Shown here: piece after piece, positions 36,360 through 44,937 of the stretch | How the letters are laid out: each line of letters begins with the position of its first letter | Numbering within the stretch: position 1 is the first letter of the stretch | Assembly: GCF_013377855.1 (NCBI RefSeq) | Contig: NZ_JABXYJ010000001.1 | Location: 248,001-312,000 of the forward strand | Length of the DNA: 64,000 nt | Origin: Cognatundibacterium oligocarboniphilum | GTDB lineage: Bacteria > Pseudomonadota > Gammaproteobacteria > Burkholderiales > Burkholderiaceae_D | Reading direction: 5' to 3' | Made by a program: the position numbers and the translations under genes | The notes under the pieces: model-generated | Databases searched by the model: none | What the model saw: the letters and a program-made list of their open reading frames with translations, nothing else | What the model was told of the DNA's origin: nothing

Positions 36360-39300
36360 ATACATCAAAAAGTAATACGGCGATTCCGGTTGCTGAACGC
36401 TATCAGTACGACATTGATCTTTCTGCCAACACGGCTGCGACACAGGTTATCCGGTTGACCGGTGAGCGGAAATCGGTACTGGAACTCGGCCCCGGGCCAG
36501 GCACGATCCTGCGTTATCTGGCGCAGCATCAGCAATGCACCGTCAGTGCAGTAGAGCTGGATGAGGCCTGTGCCGATGCATTACGGGATGTTTGCCAGAC
36601 CGTGGTGCAGGGTGATCTCAATCAGTCAGACTGGCTGCAGGCATTTGCCGGACAGCGCTTCGATGTCATCATTGCCGCCGATGTGCTGGAGCATCTGCAA
36701 AATCCGTGGCAATGTCTGCGGGATATGCGCAGCCTGCTGACACCGGATGGTTATGCAGTAATTTCTATCCCGAATGTTGGCCATAATTCGGTGCTGGCAT
36801 CGCTGATGACAGGGCGTTTTCCTTACCAGTCCCGAGGATTGCTGGATCAAACACATTTGCGTTTTTTTACCCGCCATGATTTTGAGCAGGTATTGTTTGA
36901 ATGCGGCTTGTTGCCCAGTCACTGGTTTGCCATTCAGAAACCCGCTGCCGAAGCAGAACTGGGGCATCACTGGACGACCCTGAATCCGATGCAGCAGCAA
37001 ATGCTCAATGCCAACCCTTACGGTAACGACTATCAGTATGTCGTGCGGGCCTATGTCAGCAACGAAGCGGGCCATGTCGCCAAAACGCAAGTGCTGATGG
37101 ACGATACACATGCCATCAATGTCCGGCAGCAGCAGGAAAATGAACGCCTGTCGGTGTTACTCGAAAATCGTCAGCAATCTTTGGAAAATTCGCATCAGAA
37201 AATTGCTGAACTGGTTCGGCAATTTGAATTACAAGATCGCCATTACCTGCAACTGATCAGTGAAAAAGACCAGTCTTATGCGGCACTGACGCAGGAGTTT
37301 CATGTAGCGATTGAGCAGCAACATGCCTTATCCAGCCAGATCGGGCATGAAAAAAATCAACAACTGATCCTGGAACAGGAAATTGAGAAAACTGGTCATG
37401 TGGTGATGGATCTTCAGCAGCAACTACGGCAGGCCGATGCCAGGATTGAAGAACTCTGGAATTCAACCTCCTGGAAAATCACCAAACCGATCCGCGCCCT
37501 GAGGCGATTGTTTGGCGGTGTCTCCATCCGCACACAGCTACGCAATGCTTACCGCGTGATGCCTGCACCGGTCCAGTCTGTGCTGAATCACAGCGGGATT
37601 ACGGCAACACTCAGAAATAATCTGCCTGCAGCTGAGTCCGGCCAGAGCTGGGTCTGTGCCGTCGGCACGGCTGCCGGCACCAACCCGTTTGACGGACTGC
37701 TCAGTAGCAGCGCACCGGATGGAATAGAAGATGTATTTTTCTGGGGCGTGATTGACTGGCATTTCCGCTTCCAGCGTCCGCAACAACTGGCGATCGGCTT
37801 TCATCAGCGCCATCACCGGGTTTTCTACATCAGTTCCGAACTCGTTAACCGGGCTGAACCTGGCTACCAGGTTGAACCGATTCCAGACATGCACAATGTG
37901 TTTCAGATTCGCCTGTACGCAAATTCAGCGCCGCCGATCTATCACCATAGTGCGGACAGTAACCTGTTGCGTCAGTTGCAGACTGGCTTTGCGATGCTGT
38001 TACAGGACGCAGAAATCAAAGATCTGATTTCCATCGTTCAGCACCCGTTCTGGCTGCCGATGGCGCACAGTGCACCGTCCAGCCGTCTGGTGTACGACTG
38101 CATGGATCATCACGAAGGATTTGGAAATTGTCCACCGGACGTGATTGCCGGTGAGCGTGCACTGATGGCAGAAGCAGATACTCTGATCGTCACGTCGGAC
38201 TGGCTGTACAACATTGCCAAAGATAAGAATCCGAATACCTTTATCGTCAGGAATGCCTGCGAATTCAGGCATTTCAGCCAGCGTCCGGCAGATGTGTATC
38301 ACGATCCGAGGCAAAGAAAAATCCTCGGCTATTTCGGCGCCATTTCAGACTGGTTTGACTGCGGCATCGTCGCCAAGCTGGCAGAACACTTTCCGGAATG
38401 CCTGATTCTGCTGGTCGGGGCGGATACCTGCGGTGCTGCCAAGAAACTGGCAAAATACGGCAACGTCAAACTGACAGGTGAAGTGGCGTATCAGCAGTTG
38501 CCGCACTATCTGTATGCATTTGATGTCTGCATCCTGCCATTCCAGATTATTGATCTGACACTGGCAACGAACCCGGTCAAGGTGTATGAATACATGTGTT
38601 CCGGCAAGCCGGTGGTCAGCGTACAGCTGCCGGAACTGGCCAGCATGAAACAAATGGTTTATCTGGCCGACGACAGCAGTCAGTTTATCGCGCATTGCGA
38701 ACTGGCTTTGCAGGAAGCGCCTGATGCACCGCAACGTCAGCAACGCATCACTTACGCCAGTGAACAGACCTGGGTGCACCGTGCGGAAGAGCTGGAAAGC
38801 GCGCTGGAGCAAAGTCGCTCACCGCTGGTCAGCATCGTCGTGGTTACCTATAACAACCTGAACCTGACCCAGCTGTGTCTCGCCAGTATTGAAGCAGAAA
38901 CGACACACATCCGGTATGAAATCATTGTCGTTGACAATGCCTCCAGTGACGGCACCCAGGATTACCTGCAACAATTCGCGGCAGGCAAAGCGCATGTGTC
39001 GCTGATACTGAATGATGACAATACCGGTTTTTCCAAAGCAAACAATCAGGGTCTGGCAAAGGCAAAAGGTGACTATCTGGTCGTCCTGAATAATGACACG
39101 GTCGTCACGCGTGGCTGGGCCAGCAGCCTGATTCGTCATTGCCGGAAAAATCCGGAGATTGGCCTGATCGGGCCAGTCACCAATAATATCGGCAATGAGG
39201 CAAAAATCGATATTACGTATGATTCTCTGGACGAGATGCCAACCAAAGCGCGGGAATATACGTTAACCCACCTGGGACAGTCGTTTGATATCCGTACCCT

Positions 39301-39580
39301 GGCATTTTTCTGCGTCATGATTACCCGTACAACCTACGATCAGATCGGCGGACTGGATGAGGCGTTCGGCCTAGGATTCTTTGAGGATGATGATTATTGC
39401 CGCCGTGCGGAAGCAGCGAAATTCCGCGTTGTCTGCGCTGACGATGTCTTTGTGCATCACAATCTTTCCGCTTCTTTCAACAAGCTGGGGCAAGAGCGTA
39501 AACAGGAATTGTTCCTGAAAAACAAAGCAATTTATGAAGCAAAATGGGGAAAGTGGATTCCCCATAGCTACCGTACCTGA
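36356..39580 (+). CDS. Methyltransferase / coiled-coil / double glycosyltransferase fusion
   Basis: A 1074-residue cytosolic or membrane-peripheral protein. Residues 1-235: class I SAM methyltransferase (VLELGPGPGT at 41-50, ADVLEHLQNPW at 108-118). Residues about 250-370: long coiled coil rich in Gln/Glu. Then ELWNSTSWKITKPIRALRRL (366-385), a linker motif common in O-antigen glycosyltransferases. About 460-810: GT-B-type domain (RFQRPQQLAIGF, GYFGAISDWFDCGI, KVYEYMCSGKPVVSV). About 823-1074: GT-A family 2 domain (LVSIVVVTYNN, IIVVDNASSDGTQ, LNNDTVVT). It overlaps wzt by four bases. Likely roles are chain extension and terminal methylation of the exported glycan; linkage and acceptor are unknown. 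Confidence 0.88.
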   Translation: MNTSKSNTAIPVAERYQYDIDLSANTAATQVIRLTGERKSVLELGPGPGTILRYLAQHQQCTVSAVELDEACADALRDVCQTVVQGDLNQSDWLQAFAGQRFDVIIAADVLEHLQNPWQCLRDMRSLLTPDGYAVISIPNVGHNSVLASLMTGRFPYQSRGLLDQTHLRFFTRHDFEQVLFECGLLPSHWFAIQKPAAEAELGHHWTTLNPMQQQMLNANPYGNDYQYVVRAYVSNEAGHVAKTQVLMDDTHAINVRQQQENERLSVLLENRQQSLENSHQKIAELVRQFELQDRHYLQLISEKDQSYAALTQEFHVAIEQQHALSSQIGHEKNQQLILEQEIEKTGHVVMDLQQQLRQADARIEELWNSTSWKITKPIRALRRLFGGVSIRTQLRNAYRVMPAPVQSVLNHSGITATLRNNLPAAESGQSWVCAVGTAAGTNPFDGLLSSSAPDGIEDVFFWGVIDWHFRFQRPQQLAIGFHQRHHRVFYISSELVNRAEPGYQVEPIPDMHNVFQIRLYANSAPPIYHHSADSNLLRQLQTGFAMLLQDAEIKDLISIVQHPFWLPMAHSAPSSRLVYDCMDHHEGFGNCPPDVIAGERALMAEADTLIVTSDWLYNIAKDKNPNTFIVRNACEFRHFSQRPADVYHDPRQRKILGYFGAISDWFDCGIVAKLAEHFPECLILLVGADTCGAAKKLAKYGNVKLTGEVAYQQLPHYLYAFDVCILPFQIIDLTLATNPVKVYEYMCSGKPVVSVQLPELASMKQMVYLADDSSQFIAHCELALQEAPDAPQRQQRITYASEQTWVHRAEELESALEQSRSPLVSIVVVTYNNLNLTQLCLASIEAETTHIRYEIIVVDNASSDGTQDYLQQFAAGKAHVSLILNDDNTGFSKANNQGLAKAKGDYLVVLNNDTVVTRGWASSLIRHCRKNPEIGLIGPVTNNIGNEAKIDITYDSLDEMPTKAREYTLTHLGQSFDIRTLAFFCVMITRTTYDQIGGLDEAFGLGFFEDDDYCRRAEAAKFRVVCADDVFVHHNLSASFNKLGQERKQELFLKNKAIYEAKWGKWIPHSYRT

Positions 39581-39681
39581 AACACTGCCAGCTGTGCTGT
39601 AAAACAGCCTCAGGCTTTGCAGCAGACAATTAACGTATCATCTGGCATCCGGCAGTCTGCCGGCTCGTTGATTTTGTATAT

Positions 39682-40788
39682 ATGAAAAAAAAGATTATCT
39701 GTGTTGTGGGAACCCGGCCGGAAGCCATCAAAATGGCGCCGGTCATCCAGCGTTTGCGCCAGGAGTCGTGGGCAGACATTCAGGTTCTGGCAACTGCACA
39801 ACACCGTCAGATGATGGATCAGGTGCTGACACTGTTCGGTATTACACCCGACCGCGATCTGAATATCATGCAGCCGAATCAGACGCTGTCATCGCTGACG
39901 GCAAAACTGATTTCCGAACTCGATACCGTATTTCAGCAGGAGCGTCCGGATGCTGTGCTGGCACAGGGAGACACCACAACAGTCATGAGCGTGGCACTCA
40001 GCTGTTTTTATCACCACATTCCTTTCGGTCATGTGGAAGCCGGCCTGCGTACCGGCGATATCTGGAATCCGTTTCCGGAAGAAATGAACCGGGTGGTTGC
40101 CAGCCGCCTGGCGAAGTGGCACTTTGCGCCGACCGGCAGCGCCAAAGCCAATCTGCTGCGCGAAGGCATTCCGGAGTCCGACATTATCGTCACCGGCAAT
40201 ACGGTGATTGATGCGCTACTCGATACAGTAAAGAAAAATCCACAGCCACCTGCTGATCAGGATACCAGTGGGCGCCGCATGATACTGGTTACCTCGCACC
40301 GGCGTGAAAATTTTGGCCAGCCATTTGAAGAAATCTGCAGAGCCATTCTGCATCTGGTCCGGCACAATCCGGATGTGGATATCCTGTATCCGGTGCACCC
40401 GAACCCCAATGTCAAAGACAAGGCCTATGAATTGCTGGGGCAACATCCGCAGATACGGCTATGCGAGCCGCTGGAGTATCTGCCATTTGTAAATGCCATG
40501 CAGCAGGCTTATCTGATTCTGAGCGACTCCGGCGGTGTGCAGGAAGAAGCGCCGGCGCTTGCCAAACCGGTGCTGGTTCTGCGCAGCGAAACAGAAAGAC
40601 CGGAAGCAGTGACTGAAGGCGTCGTGAAGCTGGTGGGCACGGATTTCGATACCATCGTCCGGGAAGCGCAACAGCTACTGGATGATCCACAGTATTACCG
40701 ACAGATCGCACGCGGCGTCTCTCCTTATGGCGATGGCCTTGCCAGCGACCGGATTGCCCGGACACTGAAAAACAGTTTGCTGAGCTAG
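39682..40788 (+). CDS. wecB: UDP-N-acetylglucosamine 2-epimerase (non-hydrolysing)
   Basis: A 368-residue cytosolic enzyme interconverting UDP-GlcNAc and UDP-ManNAc. Conserved VVGTRPEAIKMAPVI at the N-terminus, QGDTTTVMS, HVEAGLRTGD, PFPEEMNR, TSHRRENFG and SDSGGVQEEAPAL define the family, including the active-site His/Glu/Arg residues. Its presence implies that the polysaccharide contains ManNAc or a derivative. It is 101 bases after the fusion gene and 2 bases before the next glycosyltransferase. Confidence 0.95.
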   Translation: MKKKIICVVGTRPEAIKMAPVIQRLRQESWADIQVLATAQHRQMMDQVLTLFGITPDRDLNIMQPNQTLSSLTAKLISELDTVFQQERPDAVLAQGDTTTVMSVALSCFYHHIPFGHVEAGLRTGDIWNPFPEEMNRVVASRLAKWHFAPTGSAKANLLREGIPESDIIVTGNTVIDALLDTVKKNPQPPADQDTSGRRMILVTSHRRENFGQPFEEICRAILHLVRHNPDVDILYPVHPNPNVKDKAYELLGQHPQIRLCEPLEYLPFVNAMQQAYLILSDSGGVQEEAPALAKPVLVLRSETERPEAVTEGVVKLVGTDFDTIVREAQQLLDDPQYYRQIARGVSPYGDGLASDRIARTLKNSLLS

Positions 40789-40790
40789 TC

Positions 40791-41918
40791 ATGCGTTTAA
40801 TTTACTTTGCTCCGGTTCCTTACATGAGTTACTGGCAGCGACCGCACTTTATGATCCGGTCACTGCTGGGCAGGACTTATCGGGAAATCTACTGGATTGA
40901 TCCGACGATCACCCGTCTTCCCAGATGGTCGGATCTGCGCCGTCCAGAAGCAAAAAAAGAACATCTGGCAGCAGAACCGCTGCTCAAGGGACTGCATGTC
41001 CTGAAGCCCGGCGGATTACCGATAGAACCCTTACCCGGCATCAATCTGGTCAACGATTATTTTTCCTGGCGACAGATCAAATCCCAGCTCCGGGCGCTGA
41101 ACGTCGATCAGACATGGGATATCGGTATCGGGCGGCCCAGTCGGCTCGCGCTGTGGGCGGTTCGCTCGCTGCCGGTGCGCGCTGCCTTCATGGATGTGAT
41201 GGATGATTTTCCTGCCTTTTATCAGGGACTGTCCCGTGCTTCGATGAAGCGTACTGAAAATGCCTTACTGGCACAGTGCGATTATTTCTTTTGCAGTGAG
41301 CAATCCCTGATCGGTAAACTACAGCAATCCGGCCTGCGCAAACCGGTCAATCTGGTTCCCAACGGTTATGACATGCAAAGGTTGCCAGCCATCAGCAGCA
41401 GCCCGAAAAGCAATACCATCGGCTTTGTCGGTACCATCGCCGGCTGGTTTGACTGGAAGATTGTGATTGAAATGGCCAGAGCCTTGCCGCAAGTGAATAT
41501 CCGGCTGATCGGCCCGCGTGTCGGCCATGTTCCTCTGCATTTGCCCGCGAACATAGAGCTGCTGCCACCCTGCCTGGTGGCAGACGCGATCCGGCACAGC
41601 CAGGAATTCAGGGTCGGCCTGATTCCTTTCCTGAATAACCAGCTGACCGAATCCGTTGACCCGATCAAATATTATGAATTACGGGCGCTCGGGGTACCGG
41701 TCTGGTCCACCGCATTCGGCAGCATGAAAAACCGGCTGCAGGAGCAGGGAGTCAGTCATATTCACAGCGGTACCGATTGGCAGAAACTCTGGACGTCCTT
41801 GCCGGCCACCAATCCGGATATGCAGCACATCCAGTCATTCCGGGATAGTCATGACTGGGAACAGCGTTTTAGAGATATTCCTGCCTGGCTGGGACTGGCG
41901 TCAGCCAGCCGGGACTGA
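40791..41918 (+). CDS. Glycosyltransferase (GT-B, family 4-like)
   Basis: A 375-residue protein beginning LIYFAPVPYMSYWQRPHFMI. It resembles the central GT-B domain of the 1074-residue neighbour (similar RPQ/RPH start and the GFVGTIAGWFDWKIVIEMA and GLIPF-x-N blocks that precede the donor-binding region). The C-terminal DPIKYYELRALGVPVWST matches the usual nucleotide-sugar site of this group. The start is 2 bases after the wecB stop. Donor and acceptor sugars cannot be read from sequence. It ends the polysaccharide cluster, converging with pyrE. Confidence 0.85.
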   Translation: MRLIYFAPVPYMSYWQRPHFMIRSLLGRTYREIYWIDPTITRLPRWSDLRRPEAKKEHLAAEPLLKGLHVLKPGGLPIEPLPGINLVNDYFSWRQIKSQLRALNVDQTWDIGIGRPSRLALWAVRSLPVRAAFMDVMDDFPAFYQGLSRASMKRTENALLAQCDYFFCSEQSLIGKLQQSGLRKPVNLVPNGYDMQRLPAISSSPKSNTIGFVGTIAGWFDWKIVIEMARALPQVNIRLIGPRVGHVPLHLPANIELLPPCLVADAIRHSQEFRVGLIPFLNNQLTESVDPIKYYELRALGVPVWSTAFGSMKNRLQEQGVSHIHSGTDWQKLWTSLPATNPDMQHIQSFRDSHDWEQRFRDIPAWLGLASASRD

Positions 41919-41930
41919 CTCGCCGCAGTA

Positions 41931-42602
41931 TTACGCCGAAATGCCGTAACGTGTGCGGTAGGCGGCCACTGCGGTTTTGTATTCTTCCAGTTTCCGGTCT
42001 CCGCTGCCAGCTGACAGGTAATCGAACAAATCGTCCAGATTGCCGATGGAAATCACCGGAATTTCATATTCCTGCACCACCTCCTGCACCGCAGACAACG
42101 GCGACAAGACACCGTCTTTACCGGCACGTTCCATGCGATCGAGTGCAATCAGCACGGCGGCAGGGGTGGCACCAGCGGCGCGGATCAGCTCGACCGATTC
42201 GCGCACCGAGGTGCCAGCGGAAATCACATCATCAATAATGACCACTTTACCCTTTAACGGACCGCCGACAATCGTGCCGCCCTCACCGTGGTCTTTTTTC
42301 TCTTTGCGGTTGTAAGCAAACGGAACGTTTCTGCCCCGCGCCGCCAGTGCAACCGCCGTGGCGGATGCGAGAGTGATGCCTTTGTATGCAGGACCGAACA
42401 GCATGTCAAACCCGACACCGGAATTGAGCAATGTCTGGGCATAAAAATCAGCCAGTCTGCCGAGATGGGCGCCATCCGTAAATAAGCCGGCATTAAAAAA
42501 ATAAGGAGAATCGCGCCCGGCTTTAGTGATAAAACTGCCAAAACGGATCACGCCGGCATTGACCGAAAACTCAATAAATTCCTGCCTTAAATTTTTCAAC
42601 AT
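41931..42602 (-). CDS. pyrE: Orotate phosphoribosyltransferase
   Basis: Transfers phosphoribose from PRPP to orotate to make OMP, a pyrimidine synthesis step. I set the start at the ATG at 42602 (223 residues), which has an AGGAG site 8 bases upstream; the frame is open 29 codons further but those residues are not PyrE-like. FGSFITKAGRDSPYFFNAGLF, FGPAYKGITLA, FAYNRKEKKDHGEGG (catalytic loop) and VVIIDDVISAGTSVRE (PRPP-binding motif) are all present. The stop lies 12 bases from the convergent glycosyltransferase stop. Confidence 0.95.
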   Translation of the reverse strand: MLKNLRQEFIEFSVNAGVIRFGSFITKAGRDSPYFFNAGLFTDGAHLGRLADFYAQTLLNSGVGFDMLFGPAYKGITLASATAVALAARGRNVPFAYNRKEKKDHGEGGTIVGGPLKGKVVIIDDVISAGTSVRESVELIRAAGATPAAVLIALDRMERAGKDGVLSPLSAVQEVVQEYEIPVISIGNLDDLFDYLSAGSGDRKLEEYKTAVAAYRTRYGISA

Positions 42603-42936
42603 ATACTGCACTCCTGATAAAGGTGAACGCTGTACTGACCTGCCCCGGTGTGATTCCGGGGAATCGGCGTTTTTTTGGATGGACGACATTTTACCTGACC
42701 ATCTCTGGCAACGGCCTGAATTGCGTTCAAAGTCCCGTCATGAAGACAGTTCGCCCAGGCCAACCGGGCGATGCAGGACAAAAGCCACGATCAGGCGGCA
42801 CATCTTCGTAATTTTCATTACAATCAGGAACCCATTGACCTGACAGACTACCTGTTGCTCATCATTGATTGCTGACACACCGGTATGCCACCATTCCGGT
42901 TATTTTTGATCACCTGATAAATCTGCCCTGATTCCC
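42603..42936. other. pyrE-xthA divergent intergenic region
   Basis: This 334-base region carries no supported gene. A hairpin CCCCGG-TGTGATT-CCGGGG lies at 42643-42661, about 40 bases before the pyrE start on the minus strand, so it would fall in the pyrE leader. No U-run follows on that strand. A TTTTTTT run follows it on the plus strand, but no plus-strand gene ends there. No confident promoter hexamers were identified. Confidence 0.5.
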
Positions 42937-43719
42937 ATGACTAAAATTATTTCTGCCAATCTGAACGGAATTCGCTCCGCCGCCAAAAAAGGTTTTTTTG
43001 AATGGATGGGGCAGGAGCAGCCTGACTTTGTCTGTGTACAGGAACTGAAAGCGCAGGCACCGGATATGACGGAAGATTTTTTGCGTCCGCACGGTTATCA
43101 CGGTCATTTTCATTATGCTGAAAAGAAAGGCTATTCGGGTGCTGGCGTGTACAGCAAACACAAGCCAGATGCGGTGCAGACCGGTTTTGGCAACGAAGAA
43201 TTCGATGCCGAAGGACGTTATGTACGCTGCGATTTCGGCAACCTGTCCATCATTTCGGTGTACTGCCCGTCCGGATCTTCTTCACCGGAAAGACAGGAAG
43301 CCAAATTCCGGTTCATGGATGTTTTTTTCCCGCATCTCGCTGCCTTAATCACGGAAGGTCGAGAACTGGTGATTTGCGGCGACTGGAATATCGCGCATCA
43401 GGAAATCGATCTGAAAAACTGGAAAAGTAATCAGAAAAACTCTGGTTTTTTGCCAGAAGAGCGTCAATGGATGGGGCGTTTATTTGAAGAACTGGGCTGG
43501 GTGGATGTGTACCGCCGCCTATACCCGGATACAACAGGAGAGGCCTACACCTGGTGGAGCAACCGCGGACAGGCATGGGCCAACAATGTGGGGTGGCGGA
43601 TTGATTACCATGTCGCGACATCCGGCATTGCCGCCAAAGCGCAATCTGCTGCCATCCATAAAAGCTCGCGCTTCAGCGATCATGCGCCGCTGACGATTAT
43701 TTACGATCACAGCGTATAA
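42937..43719 (+). CDS. xthA: Exodeoxyribonuclease III / AP endonuclease
   Basis: A 260-residue DNA-repair nuclease that cuts at abasic sites and trims 3' blocks. The EEP fold is clear: ISANLNGIRSAAKKGFFEWM, VCVQELKAQ (metal-binding Glu), GDWNIAHQEIDLKNW (catalytic Asp/Asn), WWSNRGQAWANNVGWRIDYHVAT and the terminal SDHAPLTIIYD His. It lies upstream of an MFS gene on the same strand with 38 bases between. Confidence 0.95.
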   Translation: MTKIISANLNGIRSAAKKGFFEWMGQEQPDFVCVQELKAQAPDMTEDFLRPHGYHGHFHYAEKKGYSGAGVYSKHKPDAVQTGFGNEEFDAEGRYVRCDFGNLSIISVYCPSGSSSPERQEAKFRFMDVFFPHLAALITEGRELVICGDWNIAHQEIDLKNWKSNQKNSGFLPEERQWMGRLFEELGWVDVYRRLYPDTTGEAYTWWSNRGQAWANNVGWRIDYHVATSGIAAKAQSAAIHKSSRFSDHAPLTIIYDHSV

Positions 43720-43757
43720 ATACCGGCGCATGGAGCAGCGATAAAGGAACAGATGAA

Positions 43758-44933
43758 ATGACCGTCGGACAGAGCGCGAATGCACAGGAAGCCCCGCATG
43801 TTGCAGGGCACAGCGCGGCACTGACCGCTGCGCTGGTGCTGGTGACCGGCATGGGTTTTGGCCGCTTTGCGTTCACCGGCATTTATCCGGTGATGGTGCA
43901 GGATGGCGTTCTGAGCATCACCGATGGCACGCTGGCTGCCTCGGCCAATTATGCCGGCTATCTGCTCGGGGCACTGGCAGCCATGCGTTCCCGCCCGGTG
44001 CATGCGCGTCAGTTATGTATGTGGGCGGTGATGTCGACAGTACTCTGCCTGCTGTTGCTCGCTTTCGTACGTGCGCCGTGGCTGATCATCGGTATCCGCG
44101 GTGCTGCAGGCATTGCCAGTGCGCTGGCAATGGTCGGCGCATCTCAATGGCTGTTGCAGCACCGTGGCCATGTACGCGGCGCACCAGTACTGTATGCGGG
44201 TGTCGGCACAGGCATTGCGTTGTCGGCGGAGATTCTCGCGCTGGGTCAGTTTTCAGGATGGCACAGCGGGCAATTATGGGCGCTGCTGGCAGGAACTGCC
44301 TGCATATTATGCATTCTGATCTGGCGTGGCATGGACTCCGCGCATGACAGCACGCCGTTACCGGCAGCGGGGTCAGACACAGCGGCGGCACATCAGATGC
44401 CGACGCCTGCCAGACTGATTCTGCTGTATGGCCTGGCGGGTTTTGGCTACATCATCACGGCGACCTATCTGCCACTTTTGGTACACGACGCACTCAAACA
44501 GGTGAGCCCTCTGCAGGTCTGGGCTCTGTTCGGACTGGGTGCCGCGCCGTCCTGCTTTCTGTGGCATGCAGTGCATGTGCGGCTGGGTACACGCCAGGCG
44601 CTATTCCTGAATCTGCTGGTGCAGGCAACGGGAGTCGTCCTGCCGGTAATTTATCCGTCCCCGGCTGGCTATATTGCCAGTGCGCTGCTGGTAGGCGGTA
44701 CGTTTATGGGTACCGTCACCATCGCGATGCCCGCAGCACGGCATGTTGCGCATACGGTGCAGATGCCGATGCTTGCCATCATGACGGCAGTCTATGGGCT
44801 AGGACAGATTGCCGGACCTCTGGTTGCCAATGCGCTGTACCAGTACCAGCACTCTTTTTCTGGCTCCCTGCTGGTGGCTGGCGCCGGCTTGCTGGCCGGC
44901 GCTGCCTTATGTCTCCGGATCAGGTCATCCTGA
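43758..44933 (+). CDS. MFS transporter, YbfB/YjiJ family
   Basis: A 391-residue inner-membrane protein with about twelve hydrophobic helices. The start of helix 1 (LVTGMGFGRFAFTGIYPVMVQDG) with the following ASANYAGYLLGALAAMRSR loop is typical of the YbfB/YjiJ branch of the major facilitator superfamily. Substrate unknown. AAGGAA lies just upstream of the ATG. The stop is 4 bases from the stop of the convergent 5'-nucleotidase gene. Confidence 0.87.
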   Translation: MTVGQSANAQEAPHVAGHSAALTAALVLVTGMGFGRFAFTGIYPVMVQDGVLSITDGTLAASANYAGYLLGALAAMRSRPVHARQLCMWAVMSTVLCLLLLAFVRAPWLIIGIRGAAGIASALAMVGASQWLLQHRGHVRGAPVLYAGVGTGIALSAEILALGQFSGWHSGQLWALLAGTACILCILIWRGMDSAHDSTPLPAAGSDTAAAHQMPTPARLILLYGLAGFGYIITATYLPLLVHDALKQVSPLQVWALFGLGAAPSCFLWHAVHVRLGTRQALFLNLLVQATGVVLPVIYPSPAGYIASALLVGGTFMGTVTIAMPAARHVAHTVQMPMLAIMTAVYGLGQIAGPLVANALYQYQHSFSGSLLVAGAGLLAGAALCLRIRSS

Positions 44934-44937
44934 GCAT

